From Chaetoderma sp. LZ-2023a (lineage: Eukaryota > Mollusca > Caudofoveata > Chaetodermatida > Chaetodermatidae), in assembly GCA_034401795.1 (NCBI GenBank), contig CM067373.1, positions 37,669,443 to 37,733,442 on the forward strand: DNA of 64,000 nucleotides, in the 5' to 3' direction. The position numbers were made by a program, and so were the translations under genes. Shown in pieces: positions 53,960 to 64,000 of this stretch. How positions within the stretch are numbered: position 1 is the stretch's first letter; the number at the start of each line of letters is the position of its first letter. The notes under the pieces were generated by a model that worked only from the letters and a program-made list of their open reading frames with translations, did not search any database and was not told where the DNA came from.

Positions 53960-56245
53960 CGGATGGACACTTTATAATTTACTGTGTAAATTCATGTATT
54001 AGTTATTAAGACAATCTAATGGACATCCATCTACAGTCGTTCTACCTCACCATCTTGAGAGTGAGCCGCATCAACAGTCTGCCTGCGGGAATCTTCCCAG
54101 CAACTTCGGAATCATGCCACCTCGCGCTACTCATCTGTAGCGTGCATCAACTACAGTGATTTATGAACATTTTCCGTACCGATGACCAATAGGTACTCAA
54201 GTAGCTATACTATTGTGATATTGTATTTATTCATTCATTCCATTATAGGTACTGATGACTAATTAATAGGTATCTCCCCGGTCGTCTGAGACCGCATTTT
54301 TATATTTTCTGTTTCATACTGTATATATTATCTTTATTTTTGTGTGCTTACAAATAACAAACACTGCGAGGCCCTATGACCTGATATACTGTTAGCACTG
54401 TACTAGTTAGTTATTTATATGGCAAGTAGCCATCCTATTTATTTTGTTTTGTTTATGTAAAAACTCTGTGAAGCAGTACACTGGGCTATGCTATACAGCA
54501 ACATTATATCCGCATCACTATTTCCCCCAGCATCAATTTTACACTGAGGTCACTGTTCATGCTCACATTGCTTGAGCCTGACATGTGACCGACTAAACCT
54601 GGCTATTCTAGCTCGATAGGATAGGTTTAAAGTAGTTAGGGACAATCTCTCCGTAAGAGACATTGTGTACGCCTCTTTTCTGGCTGTAGCGGATATGTAA
54701 TACAGCACACTGGCTAGATTTTATAAATTGGCCAATTACCTTAGGGCCTCTTAGTAATGATGAGGGATTGTCTCTGTCTATGCTCCTCCAGCCACAAGGC
54801 TTAATAATTGTCTGGACTCCCAATCGACACGTTGGCAGGATCCAACTCTGGGAAACTATTGGGGTTTCCGAGCGGTGAAAACTAAAGTGTCAATTTCGCA
54901 TACACTCCCCCTGTATCTTCGGATACCAGTTAGTTTAGATACCCCCGCCAAGGTAGGAAGCACTGCGAAAAGAAATTATATTATATAACCCCGGCCTGCA
55001 GTGCATCACTGGGCATTCCGGAACATAACCCTAATGACAAGTAAAATGTTAGTTCCGTAACACACGGGTGACGGACAAGACACAGATCTCCATCCAACTC
55101 TGTATGGTGACTGGGTGCAGTCTTAGGGCCCACCAAACCCTCACAGGATGGTCACTAGGGATGAATATCTGCCTCTTACTCCCTGCCATAAAAATATTAG
55201 TGCACTTTCTAAATTGCTTATGTGAACTGTAAACCATCCTAGTGATGTTATATGTTGTTGCGGGGCGATACGTTACCGGATCGTCATATCCGCTCCGTAA
55301 CATGTCCGCACGCTGTCTTTTTGAGGAGGATGCTATGCGGGGTGACCTTCGGGAAGCCGGGCATCTTCACCAGTTAGACTTATGTATCAAAAGATAGGTA
55401 GAAATCCCTGCCACTTGCGGCCAAAGCTTGGAAACATATCTAATAACTAAATGGTAGGTTAGAATTTAGCAGAAGGCCCGCATAAACAAAAGCGGCAACT
55501 ACCAATGCAGTATCTTTGGACCTATATAAGACGGTGACCTGTGAATTCTTCGGAAGTCATCCGACCCGTCTTCACCTAAACCAGCGTGCATCACATTAAT
55601 TATAATCTCACTAGGCTTGACCCACTGCACATAACATTTTGTTTGAACAAAAGACTGGCCCTTTTCGCCCGCTCTTTTCCTCCTCTTCGGCGTTGAAGAC
55701 ATTTTCCTGTGACAGAGGCCTGTGCGAGGCAATTTCCTCTCGCAACAATATTATTTTGTGTGTGTTAGGGGTATAATTGATTTATATTAAACTATTTAAG
55801 TGGCTTTGTTAGGCCGCTCCATTACGAGGATACCTCGCTGTATTTACGAATCTGTGAGGTGCCTCCGGCGAGCCCACAGAGATAGGACACCGGTTTGGTA
55901 CTATGTACTGTATTATTTTTCTCATTTACTGGCAAACGAGTACCATTGTTTGTGTAGTTATTTTTAATTATTATTATGTCCGGACTTTTAAATTAGTTTA
56001 TGAACCATCATACTGGTAACACCAACAGTTGGGATGAGACCGTGAGGTTCAATCTCTGCAGCAACGGTCGCACAGCCCCCGTTATCATTGCACCGGCTCC
56101 AGAAGCCGGTCTTTGTACCGTCTGGAGAGTCATGATACGGAATCTGCAACCCCGAGAACCGCAGCTAACCAGCCCTCCCACGCATTCTGTACATGCGGTG
56201 CAATGGAGCGGAACAACATGGCGGACCAGTGTGTACCCCTGCAAG
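53960..56245 (+). repeat. Large inverted repeat, left arm
   Basis: This arm of about 2.3 kb is the inverse of 56,707-57,573 joined to 62,902-63,980. Landmarks paired in inverse orientation: ATCTAATGGACATCC (54,018 with 63,927), GACAATCTCTCCGTAAGAGA (54,641 with 63,659), CAGATCTCCATCCAA (55,084 with 63,218), the GAATTCTTCGGAAGTC block (55,544 with 57,425) and GGGATGAGACCGTGAGG (56,031 with 56,950). Divergence is about 10-20%. Two short frames are kept in both arms (see findings). Confidence 0.85.
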
Positions 56246-56570
56246 CTACACTTAGCTTAGCATAGGGTAGCCTATATAGACATAGCTTGCATAGCATAGT
56301 CTATATATAGCTAGCCCACAGTATCCTACCGAGATCCAGCTTATAGTCTAGCCTAGCATACCCCAGGCTTAAGCTTATCCTAGCATCGGCTAACCTATGC
56401 ATAGCTTGAGTAGATTAGCCTGAGCATAGCTACCCAGCTTGGATTACCCTAGACTTAGCCTATAGTCTAGCCAAGTCTAGCCTAACATACCATAGTTTTA
56501 GGCGTAGTCTATCTTAGGCTAGCCTAGGCATAGTTTGTGTAGTCTAATCGAAGGCCAACTTAGGCTAGAC
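56246..56570. repeat. Degenerate TAGCC satellite in the loop of the inverted repeat
   Basis: Loose TAGCCTA/ATAGCTT units, the decayed flank of the pentamer array. Confidence 0.8.
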
Positions 56571-56706
56571 TTAGCCTAGCCTAGCCTAGCCTAGCCTAGC
56601 CTAGCCTAGCCTAGCCTAGCCTAGCCTAGCCTAGCCTAGCCTAGCCTAGCCTAGCCTAGCCTAGCCTAGCCTAGCCTAGCCTAGCCTAGCCTAGCCTAGC
56701 CTAGCC
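56571..56706. repeat. (TAGCC)n pentamer array
   Basis: About 26 nearly perfect pentamers at the centre of the large inverted repeat. Confidence 0.98.
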
Positions 56707-57573
56707 AAGACCCTACCACTCCCACTCCACCTTCCCTTTGTAGCTCGCAGGGGTATGCGCTGGCCTGCCATGTCGCTCCACTCCACCGCACCGCATGTAC
56801 AGGATGCCTGGGAGGGCTGGTTAGCTGTGGTTCTCGGGGTTGCAGATCCTGGATCGTGTCTCGCCGAAAGGTACAAAGACCAGCCTCTAGAGCTGGTGGA
56901 ACGTTCACATTCCGGTGGGGGCCATGTGACCATTGCTGCCAAGATTGAACCTCACGGTCTCGTCCCAACTGTTGGTATCACCGGTATGACGGTCCATTAC
57001 TAATTTAGAAGTCTGGACACAATGGTATAAATAAACAGCCACAATTAATAACTGTACAAACAATGCTACTCATTTGACAGTAATGAGCAAATAATACAGT
57101 ACATAGAGCCATCCAGTGTTCTTTCTACGTGGCTTCACCGAAAGTACCACACAGATCCGTAAATCCGCTGAGGTATCCCCGCAAGGGAGCATCACAACGA
57201 GGCTACTTGGTAGTTTAATATAAACTAATTACACCCCTAGCACACACAAAATATTGTTGTTGCGAGTGGAAAGTGCCTCACGCAGGCCTCCATCACAGGA
57301 AAAAGCCTCCAACGCCGAAGCGGAGGAAAAGAGCTGGCAAAAAGCTAAGTGCTGTTCAATCCTAGTGAATCCATAATTAATGTGATGCACACTGGTTTAC
57401 GCGAAGATGGGACGCATGATTTCCGAAGAATTCACAGGTCACCGTCTTATGTAGGTCCAAAGATACTGCATTGGTAGTTGCCGCTTTATTTATGCGGGCC
57501 TTCTGCTACATTCTAACCTACCATTTGGTTATTAGATACGGTTCCAAGCTTTGGCCGCAAGTGGCAGGGATTC
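56707..57573 (-). repeat. Large inverted repeat, right arm, proximal part
   Basis: Inverse of about 55,390-56,245. It is cut at 57,573 by Gypsy element 2; GATTC (57,569-57,573) is the left target duplication. Confidence 0.9.
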
Positions 57574-57935
57574 TGTAGTCTTCTAGCCAGTACTTGGCTA
57601 GTACTTAATTAGAAGTAACGGTATGTAACTTCAACGAGGTAGACACAACTAGAACTTACTTAATACTGATACTTTAATAGATCAACTACTACACTGAATT
57701 ATGACTATTGATACTTGTATAAAATATAAAGTTACGACTGTAACATATGCTTAATAGTACAATTGAGTAGAGCAGAGGCCAGTAGGTATGTACGGTACGA
57801 CAGTCACCAACTAACTGAGGTCCATGGGAGATGCTGATACAGTGCCTGGTAATTAGGTGGGCCATCTCATGTTACCACAGGTTCAGGATAGGTGTACTTT
57901 GTTTTATGGGTAATGTATTTGTGCACGATACTACA
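57574..57935 (-). repeat. Gypsy 2 3' LTR
   Basis: TGTAGTCTTCTAGCC ... GCACGATACTACA. A polypurine tract on the minus strand (AAAAGGGAAA; plus strand TTTCCCTTTT, 57,936-57,945) directly adjoins it, as expected at a 3' LTR. Confidence 0.95.
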
Positions 57936-58363
57936 TTTCCCTTTTGCCCAAAGAAACGTACGTGTAGTGTCCCACTTAACTATGTTGTTGTATGTATATT
58001 GGAAACGTGTAATTCCATTGAATAGCGAACTTCAGGTTATGTACTATGTAACTACGTAGGTCGCATAGGAATATAAAATATATCCACGATATAGATCCAG
58101 CTCGCATTGAAATGAATAGGATTGAATATTGGCTAAATGAAACATATTAGATCCAATATAGAAAAGGAATATAGCTTGTACTAGATGAATAACATAGCAC
58201 AGTAGAAATACATTCCATTTTGCTCACAAAATATCGAATATATTCCATTTTGGCACACGGTATTGAATATATTCCATTTTGGCACATGGTATTGAATATA
58301 TTTCATTTTGGCACATGATATTGACTATATTCTATTTTGGCACATGGTGTTGAATATATTCCA

Positions 58364-59146
58364 TTACGACAATAAGTAATCTTTATACCACACTGGGGGT
58401 TGTCTCGTATGCATTTGCAATAGGCGAATTGAATCCTCATTCAAATCCACATCCGGCGATTCCAGATCAGGCGAATCTGATGATGGTAAATCCATGGTGT
58501 TCTCATCCACGTTATGGTCGCGTATTTGTAAGTCCATCTCTGGCATTAATGCAAGTCTATCTGCATTAAAGACGGTTCCATCAGACAGTTCGTACGTGTA
58601 CTGATGTCGTTTACCAGTAACCTTCACGGCAGGACCAAATTTTTGTTGTCCTTTCCTTACGAATCTTGGAATACGAACGCGAACACGATCACCGATTGCG
58701 ATGTTTGGATCCTTTGCTGAATGGTTCTTATCATAGTACGATTTGTTGTACTGTTGCTTCTTACACACACGTTGCCTAACAACCTGGTCATTTGTAACAG
58801 TTGGCTTCACAATGTTGATTTTAGTACGGAGATTTCGACCATATAACAACTCAGCAGGAGCCTTTCCTGTAGTACGATGTGGTGTAGTCCTGTATGCTAG
58901 AAGTAATTCATGTGTTGCAGACAACCAAGGTTTCTTCTCAATGGAAGCGATTTGGAGTGCGTCTTTTAGAACACGATTCCATCTCTCCACTTCTCCGTTT
59001 GCACATGGAGTGTAAACTGCAGTATGGCAATGCTTTATTCCATAGTGATTTAGATAGTCCTTAAATTCATGACTCATGAATTGTGGTCCATTGTCTGATA
59101 CTATTTCCAATGGATAGCCATGTCTGAATAACATAATGTCCAGCAT
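58364..59146 (-). pseudogene. Gypsy 2 integrase, C-terminal half
   Basis: The frame contains the second and third catalytic residues: VSDNGPQFMSHEFKDYLNHY and CANGEVERWNRVLKD. Then LLAYRTTPHRTTGKAPAELL, a typical Gypsy segment, and the C-terminal DNA-binding part IGDRVRVRIPRFVRKGQQKF with GPAVKVTGKRHQYTYELSDG. It ends with an acidic tail at 58,364. A frameshift near 59,110-59,145 separates it from the rest of Pol. About 260 codons; otherwise open. Confidence 0.9.
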
Positions 59147-60576
59147 TTCTGTATAGTCGAGGTTGTCACAGAGTGAGCAAATGCAACTTCAACCCATTTA
59201 CTGTAAAAGTCAATAAGCACAATAGCATATTGTTCGTTTGGTTTGGCAGAATTGTACGGACCTTGTATGTCTATTGCAAGTTTCTGCCATGGTCCGTCAA
59301 GCCATTCCACAGGTTGTAGTGGAGGTGTATGCGTCACAGCTGTTTTATCTGCTGACTGACATGCAGGACAGTTTCGCACAAGTGTCTCTATGGCAGTGTC
59401 CATCCGAAGCCACCAGTAGAGTTCATGTAACCATTGCTTAGTTCTTACAATCCTTGAATGGGCTTCATGTGCAAGACGCATTAATCGACTTTGTAGAGCT
59501 GTAGGTACCAACATACGGTTATTAGCACGCACTACACAACCATTCCAATCACATAATTCATCCCGAATTGCAAAGTATTGCGTCAGTGACACATCTAGTT
59601 GACGTTTAGTAGGCCAACCATTCTGAATGAAATGTTGAACTTTTTGTATAATGTCATCATTAACTGTAGCAGTAGTCATTTCATCCATGGTAATTGCGGA
59701 ATTATCACCATGTAGTGTTGAAATGATTTCATCAGCATTGTAAACTTCAGCAGGGTCATACGGTACCGGTAATCTCGATAGCGCATCAGCTGGCGAGTTT
59801 TCTTTTCCCAACCTGTAAACAATCGAGAATGTAAACTGCATTAAACGAGCATTCCAACGTGCAATACGCATCGGCTGTCTTCCTACACCTTTACTACTTA
59901 GCAACGTAGTTAGTGCTTGGTGATCCGTCCTCAGTGTAAAGTGACGACCACGTAAATAAATGTACCATTTCTCACATGCCCACAAGCAAGAAAGTGCTTC
60001 ATTTTCACCAACAGAATATTTCCTTTCTGAATCGGCTAAGGTACGTGACGCGAATGCAACAGGGCATTCTGCACCCTCCTGTATTTGGGATAGGACTGTC
60101 CCCAAACCATATGCTGATGCGTCTGTAGAGACGAAAGTTTCACATTCTGAATTAAACAATGCAGGTATGGGTCGTTCAGTAATTAACTGTTTGAGAGTGT
60201 CAAAGCTATTCTCAGTATTAGAGTTCCATTCGAATTTTGCATCTTTCCTAATCAATGCACGTAGGGGTTCACAGACCGAAGCATAATCTGGAAGAAATCT
60301 TAAATAGTACGACGTAAGTTCGAGAGAACTGCGTAAACTTACAGCATCCTTGGGAACAGGTGCATTTACGATGGCATCCACTCTGGATGGATCCGGTTCC
60401 AGACCTTTATCTGAACTCACATGGGCCAAGTATTTGATTTCGTTTACTCCATAGGTGCATTTTTCAGCGTTTAATTTCAAGTTGTATTCCTGGAGACGTT
60501 GAAATACCTGTTTGAGACGCATGTTGTGCTCAGCTTGGTTCTTGCCAGATACCATTATGTCATCAATGTAATACAC
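59101..60576 (-). pseudogene. Gypsy 2 RT C-terminus, RNase H and integrase N-terminus
   Basis: A 490-codon open frame. RT motif C is MYYIDDIMVSGKN, with GVNEIKYLAHVSSDKGLEPD and LELTSYYLRFLPDYASVCEP next. RNase H follows: FVSTDASAYGLGTVLSQIQE, ASRTLADSERKYSVGENEAL, LRTDHQALTTLL. Then the integrase zinc finger HEAHSRIVRTKQWLHELYWW..NCPACQ and the first catalytic D in LAIDIQGPYN, with YAIVLIDFYSKWVEVAFAHS. The frame must shift at both ends to join the neighbouring Pol parts (near 60,570 and 59,110). Confidence 0.92.
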
Positions 60577-61158
60577 AATGCCTTTTGAGTCCTTTTAAGA
60601 CCACTGACATCATTTTCTGATAAGCAGATGGGGCGGAGGCTAAGCCATATGGAACTCGTTTAAATCTGTACATTCCATCATTTGTAACGAATGCAGTCAA
60701 ATATCGACTTTCTTCTTCCAATTCCAGTTGATAATAAGCAGAGGACAAATCCAGTTTTGAGAACACTTTCGCACCATGTAATTCCGTAAATAACACTTCA
60801 ATGTTCGGTAATGGATGCCTATCTTGAATGATAGATTTATTAGGCTCTCGCAGATCACAATCAATCCGTATTTTGCCATTTTCCGTCGTGTAACCACTAT
60901 TGGAGAAACCCATTCTGCAGCATCTATAGGCTCAATAACACCTAATCATTCCATGTCACATAATTCGTCTGAAACTTCTTGACGTATCGCCAATGGCAGA
61001 GGTCGTAGTTTCTGAACCACTGGTTTGATGTCCGGACGAATATGGACACGATGGATGCATGATTTGGCTTTCCCAAGAGTACCATCTATAAGTACTGCAG
61101 GGGGTAGTGGTACATTGTCATTGTTTGCGCTCTCATATTGCATCGCATTAGCTAGCAT
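60563..61158 (-). pseudogene. Gypsy 2 RT N-terminal half
   Basis: Starts MLANAMQYESANND directly after the protease frame's TGA. It has VVQKLRPLPLAIRQEVSDEL, then a TGA at 60,946-60,948 where the family has a residue before LGVIEP; CGA to TGA is the likely change. EWVSPIVVT follows, and a frameshift near 60,895. In the next frame (60,913-60,563): GKIRIDCDLREPNKSI, motif A SKLDLSSAYYQLEL, motif B RVPYGLASAPSAYQKM. A further frameshift before YIDD. Confidence 0.85.
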
Positions 61159-61464
61159 TCATGACTGAATATCCAATTGTAAAGTTTTCATTAAGTCCAA
61201 GCATGATAAGGCAAGTCCCGTTCGTACTATGTAGAATGTAGTGGAAACAGTTTTATTGTTCCTTGTCACCGGTAGTGTTGTGCAACCTAATACTTTTAAA
61301 GGTTCATTGGCATACGTAACAAGTTTTAATGAAGCTGGCTGTAAAGTACTTTGTGCATGTAATCCAAGTTCATCGTAAATGTCTGCAGGTAAAATAGACA
61401 CCATGCTTCCAGTATCGACCAACAATGAAACGTTCAATCCAGCAATTGAAACTGAACAGTACAA
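61159..61464 (-). pseudogene. Gypsy 2 aspartic protease
   Basis: VSLLVDTGSMVSILPADIYD is the catalytic loop of a retroviral-type aspartic protease. The second half is LKVLGCTTLPVTRNNKTVST and LALSCLDLMKTLQLDIQS. A stop directly follows at 61,159-61,161, next to the ATG of the RT frame. Upstream it joins the Gag frame through a further frame change near 61,470-61,515. Confidence 0.85.
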
Positions 61465-61515
61465 GTGTTCATTTAAATTCCTCTTTTTAAAGTCTACACT
61501 GCAAATGTCAACCTT

Positions 61516-62348
61516 CTAATCCATTGTACTACTGGACACCATTTGGACTTTCCTAGGAGAGCTACCGCTGCACATTTTAGCGTAATGTCCTTTTTTCGAA
61601 CAAGTTCTACAAATGGCAGCTTTAGCGGGACAGCTGTCATTATTAGCTAAATGTTTATTTGATCCGCATCTGTAGCAAACCTTTTTACTACTACCGTCAG
61701 TAATCGTGTTTTGTCTGTATTTTGAGTTAGTTGTTGTGGAACTGGTGTGTTTTCTGTCCTTGAGTTTTGCATTAACGTTCGCAACTTCGGCATTAACATA
61801 TTTCATATTTTGTTGTGTTGTATTGTGTCCCATAATTGATTTAGATTCCTGCATAGCTGTTTCAATTTGACGAGCTAAATCCAATGTTTTTGTAAGGTTA
61901 AATCTGATTCGAGTAATAAGCATTCACGAATTCGCGGTATTAATGTTTTCTCTATAATCTGGTCTCGTATCATTTCATCCGTGAGTGTACCGAATTCACA
62001 CGTTGCGACAAGTTCTCTGAGGGACGCTACATACTGATCCGTAGTTTCATATTGTTGCTGTGATCTTTCAAGGGCAGTAACCGTAGCCTCATGCGTGTCG
62101 TCTGATGTGCTTAGCGTATAGAAAATCCGTTGTCCTTCAGCTCCAATTGAAAGGAGAAGCAATGCCTTTCTCTGCTCAGCAGTAAAAGAGTCTGAACCTG
62201 ATGCCAACACGAAATTATCATACAACAATTTCCATTGACGCCATGCATATAACGGATTACCTGGCCGTGCTGGAAAAGCTAGAGGAGGAGCGCAGGCTAG
62301 CAAAGCGGTGGTAACACCAGTTGGTGTAGCAGTAGCCGAATCAGCCAT
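61516..62348 (-). pseudogene. Gypsy 2 Gag with two zinc knuckles, one frameshift
   Basis: MADSATATPTGVTTALLACA at 62,348 is the likely start; the longer upstream frame is a low-complexity leader reading as poly-Leu. The capsid part reads YAWRQWKLLYDNFVLASGSD, ALLLLSIGAEGQRIFYTLS, ERSQQQYETTDQYVASLREL and EMIRDQIIEKTLIPRIRECL. A single-base frameshift near 61,895 ends the first frame; the second frame holds TLDLARQIETAMQESKSI and the nucleocapsid CYRCGSNKHLANNDSC with CRTCSKKGHYAKMC, ending SSSTMD at 61,516. Confidence 0.9.
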
Positions 62349-62515
62349 CACACTGTCGAGATGCAGCAATAGCAGCAGTAGTAGTACGAACAGGGAACAA
62401 TACGTTGTAGCGGCAGCAGCAGTAGTAATTCTCATTAGACTGACCTCTGTACATGCATCTAGCAAATCTAATTTTAGCACGGAAACTAGCACAGACTTAA
62501 TCTGATAATCTGGAA

Positions 62516-62539
62516 TTTAATCTTACGTCGCCATTAATA
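62516..62539 (-). promoter_or_regulatory. Candidate tRNA primer-binding site of Gypsy 2
   Basis: On the minus strand the 5' LTR ends ACTACA and is followed within about eight bases by TGGCGACGTAAGATT. A TGG-starting sequence just inside the 5' LTR is the usual tRNA 3'-end complement. The matching tRNA was not determined. Confidence 0.5.
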
Positions 62540-62901
62540 TGTAGTGTTCTAGCCAGTACTTGGCTAGTACTTAATTAGAAGTAACGGTATGTAACTTCAA
62601 CAAGGTAGACACAACTAGAACTTACTTAATACTGATACTTTAATAGATCAACTACTACACTGAATTATGACTATTGATACTTGTATATAATATAAAGGCA
62701 CGACTGTAACATATGCTTAATAGTACAATTGAGTAGAGCAGAGGCCAGTAGGTATGTACGGTACGACAGTCACCAACTAACTGAGGTCCCTGGGAGATGC
62801 TGATACAGTGCCTGGTAATTAGGTGGGCTATCTCATGTTACCACAGGTTCAGGATAGGTGTACTTTGTTTTATGGGTAATGTATTTGTGCACGATACTAC
62901 A
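62540..62901 (-). repeat. Gypsy 2 5' LTR
   Basis: Same 362 bp as 57,574-57,935 with about eight differences. GATTC follows it at 62,902-62,906. Confidence 0.95.
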
Positions 62902-64000
62902 GATTCCTACCTATCTATAGACACATACATCTTACTGGCGAATATGCCCAGCTTCATGAAGATCACCCCGCCTAGCATCTCCTCAGAAAGATAGCATGCA
63001 TACATGTTACGGAGCAATGGCTCCTGGATCATATGACGATCCAGTCACCATTGTCCCGCAACCACATGTAACATCACTAGGACAAGTTTATAGTTCACAA
63101 AAGCAATTTAGAAAGCACTATGTCGTTTATGGTAGGGAGTGAGAGACGGATATCAATCACCAGTGTCCTTCCTGTGAGGGCGTGGTGGGCTCTAAGACCT
63201 CAAGCAGACACTACAATGAATTGGATGGAGATCTGCATCTCATCCATCACCTGTGTGCTAACGGACATAGTGCTAACATATTACCTGTCATTAGGGTTAA
63301 GTTTCCAGACTGCCCAGAGATGCACTGCAGGCCGGTGTCACAATATAATTAATTCCTACCTGGGCGGGGGCAATCTAAACTAACTAGTATCCGAAGATAC
63401 ATAGGGAGGTGTGTGTGTAAATCGGCACATTAGTTATCACCACTCGGAAACCTCTGATAGTTTCCCAGAATCAGATCCTGCTAACGCGTCGATGGGGAAT
63501 TCAAACAATTATTAAGCCTTGCGGCTAGAGGAGCATGCAAAGAGACAATAACTTGATATAAATAAGAGGCCCTAAGGTAATTGGCCAATTATACACAACC
63601 TAGCTGGTGCGTGTTGTTACATATCCACTACAGCCGGAAAAGAGGCGTACACAATGTGTCTCTTATGGAGAGATTGTCCCTAACCACTTTAAACCTATCC
63701 TATTCAAGATCGTGTCATCTTGCGCTACACAACTGTAGCATATCAATTTCAGTGTTCTATGAACTGTTACTGTACCGATGACCAATAGGTACTCAAGTAA
63801 CTATACTATTGTGCATTTAATAATTTCCACAAATGGTACTGATGACTAATAGGTACCAAAGATTTCCGCAGACAGACTGTTGATGTGGAACACTCTCATG
63901 ACGGTGAAGGAGAACGGATGATAAGGATGTCCATTAGATAGTCAGATTAACTGATACATAATTTAAAGACCAAGTACTATACGCAGCGAGATTTGTGTTC
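62902..64000 (-). repeat. Large inverted repeat, right arm, distal part
   Basis: Continues the arm after the Gypsy insertion. It is the inverse of about 53,960-55,370 and probably continues beyond the window. If the Gypsy is taken out, spacing from the centre matches the left arm to within some tens of bases. Confidence 0.85.

Larger units (their letters stand above)
57574..62901 (-). mobile_element. Gypsy LTR retrotransposon 2
   Basis: A complete 5,328-bp element on the minus strand, with 362-bp LTRs (57,574-57,935 and 62,540-62,901) and the duplication GATTC outside both ends (57,569-57,573 and 62,902-62,906). LTRs begin TGTAGT and end ACTACA. They differ at about eight positions by eye (about 2%), so the insertion is young. 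It contains gag, protease, RT, RNase H and integrase with a few frameshifts and stops. It interrupts the right arm of the large inverted repeat. Confidence 0.95.

Noticed and set aside
56696-57003. Plus-strand 82-codon frame in the right arm of the inverted repeat
   Set aside because: It is opposite the frame that is conserved between the two arms, so it is more likely a shadow.

Overview
The window is animal nuclear DNA, most likely from a marine invertebrate. Intergenic sequence is AT-rich, host coding density is close to zero, and transposable elements of nearly every animal class are present: CR1-like LINEs, DIRS, two Gypsy lineages, hAT, Tc1, piggyBac-like MITEs and a Polinton/Maverick. 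Satellites and microsatellites are common. The exact phylum cannot be read from the sequence. The only host-gene candidate is a first coding exon on the minus strand (11,269-11,446) that resembles the N-terminus of BIRC6.

Region 1-16.9 kb holds dead LINE fragments, a minus-strand DIRS retrotransposon remnant (4.1-6.5 kb), two non-autonomous hAT elements with perfect 8-bp target duplications (6.5-8.0 and 8.3-9.4 kb), the BIRC6-like exon with a CpG-bearing upstream region, and one copy of a ~1-kb repeat whose inverted sibling lies at 40.7-41.7 kb.

Region 16,991-32,229 is the main object: a 15.2-kb Polinton/adintovirus-like element with inverted terminal repeats starting AG and a 5-bp flanking duplication AGGTT. 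It has about 17 tightly packed genes on both strands: protein-primed DNA polymerase B, a retroviral-type integrase, an FtsK/A32-like packaging ATPase, and a series of membrane and structural candidates. Many genes are broken, and the polymerase has lost the central palm motifs. At least ten gene starts share one compact signal, TTTAAR then a TATA-like box just before the ATG. This signal is often laid over the end of the upstream gene, and it gives a recurring FKP peptide. The polymerase start region with its TATA box is amplified about eightfold at the left end. A Cys-rich secreted-type gene sits at the right end. No capsid protein or protease could be recognised by motif.

Region 32.4-39.0 kb is a plus-strand Gypsy-type retroelement without visible LTRs. 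Its gag begins with a helix-hairpin-helix domain and was split by a 5'-truncated LINE with a 10-bp target duplication. Region 39-50.3 kb is a repeat field. It contains a hairpin-bearing repeat family, a 219-bp TA microsatellite, a piggyBac-like MITE and two nearly identical full-length Tc1 transposons, the second one inserted in the TA microsatellite of the local repeat.

Region 50.5-52.9 kb is a 15-bp satellite that changes strand around a SINE-like insert. From about 53.96 kb to the window end runs a large inverted repeat (arms over 2 kb) around a TAGCC pentamer satellite. Its right arm is split by a young minus-strand Gypsy element (57,574-62,901) with two 362-bp LTRs, target duplication GATTC, a polypurine tract, and gag and pol reading frames with a few disabling changes.
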